Shown here in pieces: positions 15,711 through 19,646 of a stretch of DNA of 19,646 nt. The notes beneath the pieces are model-generated. The model ran no database searches, was not told the DNA's origin, and was given only the letters and a program-made list of their open reading frames with translations. Numbering within the stretch: the first letter of the stretch is position 1; every line of letters begins with the position of its first letter. The position numbers and the translations under genes are program-made. Source of the DNA: CADEEN01 sp031379365 (GTDB lineage: Bacteria > Pseudomonadota > Gammaproteobacteria > Burkholderiales > Burkholderiaceae_C); assembly GCA_031379365.1 (NCBI GenBank), contig JANNFB010000247.1:1-19646 (forward strand). The letters are read 5' to 3'.

Positions 15711-16108
15711 GCGGAGCGCTTGCGGCGCCGCTGCTGCCCGCCTTGCTGGCAGTCTTCGTCGGTGCCGGCGTCGGCGCCTGCCTGCGCTTTGCTCTGGGCG
15801 AGTCACTCAACCGCTGGCTGCCGCAACTGCCGCTCGGCACCCTGGCCGCGAACCTCATCGGCGGCTACCTGGTCGGCTTGGCGATCGCCTTCTTTGCGTG
15901 GCGCACGGAGTTGTCGCCGCTCTGGCGCCTGGCCTTGATCACGGGCTTTCTGGGCGGCTTGACGACCTTCTCCACCTACTCTGCGGAGGTGGTCAACGCC
16001 ATCTTGCGCGGCGAAATGGGCTGGGCTCTGGCCACGGCCGCAACGCACCTCGTCGGCTCCTTGCTGCTCACGGCCCTCGGACTGGCCACGGTCAAGGCAT
16101 TGCTTTGA
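15707..16108 (+). CDS. crcB: Fluoride channel CrcB/FluC
   Basis: Small inner-membrane protein of 133 residues that exports toxic fluoride as a dual-topology dimer. Four hydrophobic segments are visible (about 10-30, 43-64, 74-98 and 107-130). FluC signs are GAGVGACLRFALG, the pore asparagine Asn49 in GTLAANLIGGYLVG, and GFLGGLTTFSTYSAEV. The first Phe-box residue is kept (Phe88), but the second is Tyr91 instead of the Phe of well-studied FluC proteins. It is joined to moaE by an ATGA overlap, so it is read from the same message. I saw no fluoride riboswitch upstream, as expected for an internal operon position. Confidence 0.93.
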   Translation: MSGALAAPLLPALLAVFVGAGVGACLRFALGESLNRWLPQLPLGTLAANLIGGYLVGLAIAFFAWRTELSPLWRLALITGFLGGLTTFSTYSAEVVNAILRGEMGWALATAATHLVGSLLLTALGLATVKALL

Positions 16109-16133
16109 GGTGATGCCGCCGCGCCAGGCGCGG

Positions 16134-16158
16134 TTGCGGGGGTGTCGCAACTTATAGT
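16134..16158 (+). promoter_or_regulatory. Operator-like dyad and -10 box for the NicX-type operon
   Basis: An inverted repeat TTGCG-N7-CGCAA (16134-16150) ends 2 nt before a good -10 hexamer TATAGT (16153-16158). Position and symmetry suggest a repressor or activator site covering the -35 region, and no good -35 hexamer is present at 17 nt spacing. Just upstream, a small hairpin CCGCGC-CAG-GCGCGG (16119-16133) follows the crcB stop. The regulator gene is not in the window. Confidence 0.45.
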
Positions 16159-16170
16159 GCTGCCACGATG

Positions 16171-16176
16171 AAGGAG
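16171..16176 (+). promoter_or_regulatory. Strong Shine-Dalgarno deciding a TTG start
   Basis: AAGGAG stands 6 nt before the TTG at 16183. The competing ATG at 16168 has no Shine-Dalgarno, directly abuts this site and lies only about 10 nt after the -10 box. This favours the TTG as the real start of the flavin reductase gene. Confidence 0.6.
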
Positions 16177-16182
16177 CCGCAC

Positions 16183-16668
16183 TTGACCGCGCTGGATGTC
16201 CGAAGCTTGCGCACCGCGCTGGGCGGCTTTGCCACCGGGGTGACGGTGGTGACCTGTCGCACCGCCACGGGCGAGCCCATCGGGCTGACGGTCAGCTCCT
16301 TCAATGCCTTGTCGCTCGAGCCGCCCATGGTGTTGTGGTCTTTGCGCCTGGTCAGCCCGAGCTTGGCGGCGTTTGACGGCGCCTCCCACTTTGCGGTCAA
16401 TGTCCTGGCGGAATCGCAGGTCGATTTGTCGCGGCGGTTTTCCTCCAATGCGCCGGGCAAGTTCAGCGAGGGCTCGTGGGCCGACGGCGCCGGCGGCGCG
16501 CCGGTGCTGGCCGGTTGCGCCGCAGCCTTCGAGTGCGAACTGGCCTCCCACCAGACCGCCGGTGACCACCGGCTCTACCTTGGCCGCGTGCTGGCGGTGC
16601 ATTCGCAGAGCGTGCCGCCGCTGGTCTATCACGGCGGGCGCTATCACCTGCTGGGTGAAATCCTGTGA
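16183..16668 (+). CDS. Flavin reductase family protein (HpaC/HsaB-like)
   Basis: Small NAD(P)H:flavin oxidoreductase of 161 residues from TTG, or 166 from the ATG at 16168. Such proteins supply free reduced FMN or FAD to a partner monooxygenase. The family core is LRTALGGFATGVTVVTC, then GLTVSSFNALSLEPPMVLWSL (flavin site), HFAVNVLAESQ and a C-terminal PLVYHGGRYHLL. The start was chosen for the AAGGAG site six bases before the TTG. It opens an operon and its stop overlaps the start of the NicX-like gene. A role serving an oxygenase in this operon is inferred; the acyl-CoA-dehydrogenase-fold protein two genes downstream is the only flavin-type candidate visible. Confidence 0.88.
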   Translation: MTALDVRSLRTALGGFATGVTVVTCRTATGEPIGLTVSSFNALSLEPPMVLWSLRLVSPSLAAFDGASHFAVNVLAESQVDLSRRFSSNAPGKFSEGSWADGAGGAPVLAGCAAAFECELASHQTAGDHRLYLGRVLAVHSQSVPPLVYHGGRYHLLGEIL

Positions 16669-17699
16669 TGGCCGCACCGATCGAAGGGCGCTGGATCGCG
16701 GCCTTCGTCGCGGTCATTCAGCAGTGCGGCGTCAAGCCGGGCGATGTCTGCGCCGTGCTGGCCGAATCGCGATCGCGGCCGGTCTTGCCGCAGCTCGCTG
16801 GATTGGCCCTGCAGCAGATCGGCGCTCAGTACTTCCACGTCAGTGTGCCGACGCCCGAGTCGAGCGCCCCGGCGCCGGTGCGTTCGACGGGCGCGTCGGC
16901 CGCACTGAATGGCCAGGGCGCGGTTGTGCAGGCTTTGGCGGCGTGCACCCTGGTCGTCGATTGCACTGTCGAGGGCCTGCAGCACGCCGTGGCCTTGCCG
17001 ACCATCCTGGCCGGCGGTGCACGCGTTCTGGTGGTTAGCAATGAGCATCCCGAGATACTGGAACGCTGTCTGCCTCAGGCCGGCGACGAGGCGCAGGCGC
17101 GCGAGGCGATGCGGCGGCTGCGGGGCGCCCGACAGATGCAGGTGAGTTCCGCCGCGGGCACGGCCCTGACCATCGATCTGGCCGGTGCTCGTGTCGGTGG
17201 CGTCTGGGGTTTCACCAGCAAGCCCGGCACCCTGACCCACTGGCCGGGGGGTCTGGTGCTGGCCTTCCCTGCAGCGGGCAGCGTGCGTGGCGAGTTGGTG
17301 CTCGCGCGCGGCGACGTCAACCTGACCTTCAAGCGCTACCTGCAGGATGCCGTGCGCCTGGTGATCGCCGACGATCACGTCACCGACATCGTCGGCGACT
17401 CGCCCGACGCGGAGTTGATGCGTGGCTACTTCGCGGCCTGGGAAGACCGTGCGGCCTACGCCGTGTCGCACGTCGGTTGGGGCCTGAACCGCCGCGCGCG
17501 TTGGGATGCGATGGCCTTCTACGACAAGGCCGACTTCAATGGCACGGAGCTGCGTGCCTTCGCCGGCAACTTTCTCTATTCGACGGGTGCCAATGAAGTG
17601 GCTGGGCGGCACACCCTGGGCCACTTCGATCTGCCCCTGCGCGGCTGCACGATCGAGCTCGACGGCCAAGCGGTGGTGCGCGAGGGGCGCCTGTTGTGA
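16668..17699 (+). CDS. NicX-like 2,5-dihydroxypyridine 5,6-dioxygenase family protein
   Basis: Predicted Fe(II) ring-cleaving dioxygenase of 343 residues on the M29 aminopeptidase-like fold. From memory, the C-terminal half tracks Pseudomonas putida NicX closely: GELVLARGDVNLTFKRY, LMRGYFAAWEDRAAYAVSHVGWGL, ELRAFAGNFLYSTG and HFDLPLRGCTIELDGQAVV. His268, His319 and Asp321 line up with the NicX iron ligands that I recall as His265, His318 and Asp320. NicX opens 2,5-dihydroxypyridine to N-formylmaleamate. The N-terminal half (1-150) diverges, so the substrate may differ. The ATG at 16668 overlaps the flavin reductase stop (TGATG), with GTG at 16665 as the alternative start. The next gene is an alpha/beta hydrolase, as NicD is in nicotinate pathways. 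The family is confident, the substrate is not. Confidence 0.83.
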   Translation: MAAPIEGRWIAAFVAVIQQCGVKPGDVCAVLAESRSRPVLPQLAGLALQQIGAQYFHVSVPTPESSAPAPVRSTGASAALNGQGAVVQALAACTLVVDCTVEGLQHAVALPTILAGGARVLVVSNEHPEILERCLPQAGDEAQAREAMRRLRGARQMQVSSAAGTALTIDLAGARVGGVWGFTSKPGTLTHWPGGLVLAFPAAGSVRGELVLARGDVNLTFKRYLQDAVRLVIADDHVTDIVGDSPDAELMRGYFAAWEDRAAYAVSHVGWGLNRRARWDAMAFYDKADFNGTELRAFAGNFLYSTGANEVAGRHTLGHFDLPLRGCTIELDGQAVVREGRLL

Positions 17700-18514
17700 A
17701 CGCGGTGCTGCCGCTGCGCAAGGCGCCACTGGCCCATCTGCGTTGGGGCAAGGGTCAGCGCGCGGTGGTGCTGCTGCACGGTGTGGGCGGCGGCCGCGAG
17801 GCCTGGGGCGACAGCTTGTCGGGAACGGGCAGTGCCCTGGCCGAGGCCGGCTTCAGTGCGGTCGCCTTCGATTTGCCCGGTTACGGCGAGTCGCCGCTGA
17901 TCGAGCCTTACACCATGGCCAGCCTGGCCGCGGCAGTGGCCGCCGCGATCGACGCACTGGGCCTGGCGCCCTGCGCATTGGTTGGGCACAGCATGGGCGG
18001 CATGGTCGCGCAGGAGTTGATGGCATTGGTGCCGCCACGCATTGCGGCGCTCGTGCTGAGCGGCACGTCCGCGTCCTTTGGCAAGCCTGGCGGCGCTTGG
18101 CAGTCGGAGTTCCTTGCGCAACGGCTCGCGCCGCTGGATGCCGGCGCAGGCATGGCGGCATTGGCGCCCGGCCTGGCGCTGGGCATGGCCTCACCCTCGG
18201 CGCCTCACGATGCCGTTGCCCGGGCAGCCATCCTGATGTCCGGCGTGCCCGAGGCCACCTACCGCTTGGCGCTGCAGGCCATCGTGGGTTTCGATCGCCG
18301 CGAGTTGCTCGCCGATCTCCGTCTGCCGGTGCTGTGCCTGGCAGGCGAGCACGATCGCAATGCGCCACCGGTGCTGATGCAACAGATGGCGTCGCGCATC
18401 CCCGGTGCGGAGTACCAGTGCCTGGCGGGCGTCGGGCATCTGGCGAACATGGAAGCGCCCGCGCTCTTCAACCGCGCCCTGATCGAGTTCTTGCTGCGCC
18501 GTTTTCTGAACTGA
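17696..18514 (+). CDS. Alpha/beta hydrolase, possible NicD-like deformylase or enol-lactone-type hydrolase
   Basis: Alpha/beta-hydrolase-fold enzyme of 272 residues with a complete triad: Ser99 in GHSMGG, Asp220 in GEHDRN and His248 in GVGHLANME. The oxyanion block LLHGVGGGREAW and the DLPGYGESP segment are also present. The start is GTG at 17696, overlapping the NicX-like stop (GTGA), with GAGGGG at 17682-17687 as Shine-Dalgarno. In pyridine catabolism an alpha/beta hydrolase (NicD) deformylates the product of NicX, so this position makes a deformylase or amide/ester hydrolase plausible. By sequence alone I cannot tell it from other small esterases or carbon-carbon hydrolases. Confidence 0.85.
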   Translation: MNAVLPLRKAPLAHLRWGKGQRAVVLLHGVGGGREAWGDSLSGTGSALAEAGFSAVAFDLPGYGESPLIEPYTMASLAAAVAAAIDALGLAPCALVGHSMGGMVAQELMALVPPRIAALVLSGTSASFGKPGGAWQSEFLAQRLAPLDAGAGMAALAPGLALGMASPSAPHDAVARAAILMSGVPEATYRLALQAIVGFDRRELLADLRLPVLCLAGEHDRNAPPVLMQQMASRIPGAEYQCLAGVGHLANMEAPALFNRALIEFLLRRFLN

Positions 18515-18522
18515 GGCCTGCC

Positions 18523-19646
18523 ATGCCTGATCCAGCCACCGCGCCGACACCGCCCCACATCGCTGGCAACCCGGCGCTGCTGACGCCGCAACAGCGCGAG
18601 CTGATTGCCCTGGCGGCGGCGCTGGGCCGCGAGAAGTTCGCGCCGCGCGCCGCGCGCTGGGACCGCGAGGCCAGCTTTCCGTTCGAAAACTACGCCGATC
18701 TGCGTTCCGCGGGTCTGCTCGGCATCTGCGTGCCCAAGGCGCATGGCGGCCTGGGCGCCGACTTCGCCACCTATGTGATGGTGGCTGCCGAGATCGGTCG
18801 CCATTGCGGTTCGACCGCCTTGTCTTTCAACATGCATGTCAGCACCATGATGTGGACGGGCTTCATCGCCGACGCCTTGCGCATGAGCGCCGAGCAGCGT
18901 GCCGAACACGAACGCATCCGGGCCATCCACTTTCAGCGCGTGGTGGGCGAAGGCAAGATCTACTCGCAACCGTTCTCTGAGGGCGGGGCTGCCGCTGCCG
19001 GCAAGGCGCCATGGGGCACGCTGGCCAGTCGGGCCGAGGGTGCGCAGGGCGGCTACCACGTGCGTGGCAAGAAGATCTTTGCTTCGCTCTCCGGAGCCGC
19101 CGACTACTACGGCGTGCTGTGCACGCTGGAAGACACGCCGCACGGCGGCGGCAACCTGCGCGACTCGATCTACCTGGCCGTGCCGGCCGACGCGCCGGGC
19201 GTGCGCATCGTCGGCGACTGGGACCCGCTGGGCATGCGCGGCACCGTCAGTCGTACGCTGCTGCTCGACGACGTCTGGGTTGCCGATGACGCACGGCTGA
19301 TGCCCGAGGGTCTGCACTTCCAGGCCGCGCAGCGCTATCCGCACATGTTCGCCACCCTGTCACCTACCTACATGGGCATCGCGCAGGCAGCGTATGACTT
19401 CACAGTGAACTACCTGCGTGGCGAGGTGCCCGACACGCCGCCAGTCAAGCGACGTATGTACCCCACCAAGCAGATCGCGGTGGCCGAGATGCGCATCATG
19501 CTCGTGCAGACGCGCGCCTTGTTCCTGCAGACGGCGCGCGAAGCCCAGGTCGATCCGGACAAGGATGCGCGCATGCGCCTGCTGGCCGCGCACTACACCA
19601 TCATGGAGAACGCCAACGACATCTGCCGTGTGGCGGTGCGCACCTG
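18523..19646 (+). CDS. Acyl-CoA dehydrogenase-fold flavoprotein, 3'-truncated by window edge
   Basis: The frame from ATG 18523, with GAGG at 18513-18516, stays open to the window end and gives 374 residues without the C-terminus. It shows the acyl-CoA dehydrogenase layout: a helical N-domain (PRAARWDREASFPFENYADLRSAGLLGICVP), a beta middle domain (YHVRGKKIFASLSGAADYYGVLCT and WDPLGMRGTVSRTLLLDDVWV) and the start of the C-terminal helices. The usual TEP-x-AGSD flavin/substrate motif is replaced by YSQPFSEGGAAA (147-158), and the usual RxQFG motif by KRRMYPTKQIAVAEMR. The catalytic glutamate region lies beyond the window. It may be a dehydrogenase of a CoA-bound intermediate, or a flavin-dependent monooxygenase of the same fold (as DszC or HsaA) fed by the flavin reductase of this operon. 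Confidence 0.82.
   Translation, partial: MPDPATAPTPPHIAGNPALLTPQQRELIALAAALGREKFAPRAARWDREASFPFENYADLRSAGLLGICVPKAHGGLGADFATYVMVAAEIGRHCGSTALSFNMHVSTMMWTGFIADALRMSAEQRAEHERIRAIHFQRVVGEGKIYSQPFSEGGAAAAGKAPWGTLASRAEGAQGGYHVRGKKIFASLSGAADYYGVLCTLEDTPHGGGNLRDSIYLAVPADAPGVRIVGDWDPLGMRGTVSRTLLLDDVWVADDARLMPEGLHFQAAQRYPHMFATLSPTYMGIAQAAYDFTVNYLRGEVPDTPPVKRRMYPTKQIAVAEMRIMLVQTRALFLQTAREAQVDPDKDARMRLLAAHYTIMENANDICRVAVRT

Noticed and set aside
16134..16158. TTGCGG as a true -35 box paired with TATAGT
   Set aside because: The spacing is only 13 nt, too short for a standard sigma-70 promoter, so I treat the sequence as part of an operator-like dyad.

Overview
The window is about 19.6 kb of very GC-rich, densely packed chromosomal DNA. 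It most resembles a betaproteobacterium of the order Burkholderiales (Rubrivivax/Leptothrix/Ideonella-like). That guess rests on protein character, on the gene order alaA-hom-thrC-moeA-moaD-moaE, and on a GC-rich palindromic spacer of a type I associate with this group. No rRNA, tRNA, CRISPR array, integrase or insertion sequence was seen. Both ends cut through a gene.

Left part (1-6730, + strand): the 3' end of an AcuI/YhdH-type acrylyl-CoA reductase is followed by a propionate-CoA ligase (prpE). Together they can turn acrylate, 3-hydroxypropionate-derived acrylyl-CoA or propionate into propionyl-CoA. Next come two exported peptidases joined by an ATGA overlap: an M3 zinc oligopeptidase and a subtilisin-like S8 protease with a long N-terminal region.

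Middle part (6800-9520, - strand): a PIN-PhoH protein, a PrxQ/BCP peroxiredoxin and a small Mth938-domain protein. The peroxiredoxin ends in a textbook intrinsic terminator that lies just upstream of the phoH-type start codon.

Biosynthetic block (9563-16108, + strand): an AlaA-type aminotransferase, homoserine dehydrogenase and threonine synthase, then the molybdenum-cofactor genes moeA, moaD and moaE, then a fluoride channel (crcB/fluC). Most junctions overlap by 4-8 bases. The exceptions are the 2-nt moaD-moaE gap and the hom-thrC junction, which is separated by 189 bp packed with hairpins.

Right part (16134-19646, + strand): a promoter/operator-like region starts an apparent catabolic operon of flavin reductase, NicX-type ring-cleaving dioxygenase, alpha/beta hydrolase and an atypical acyl-CoA-dehydrogenase-fold protein that runs off the end. 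The dioxygenase keeps the iron-binding His, His and Asp of 2,5-dihydroxypyridine dioxygenase. The set looks like an N-heterocycle (pyridine-type) degradation module whose substrate I cannot name, and it is the most interesting part of the window.
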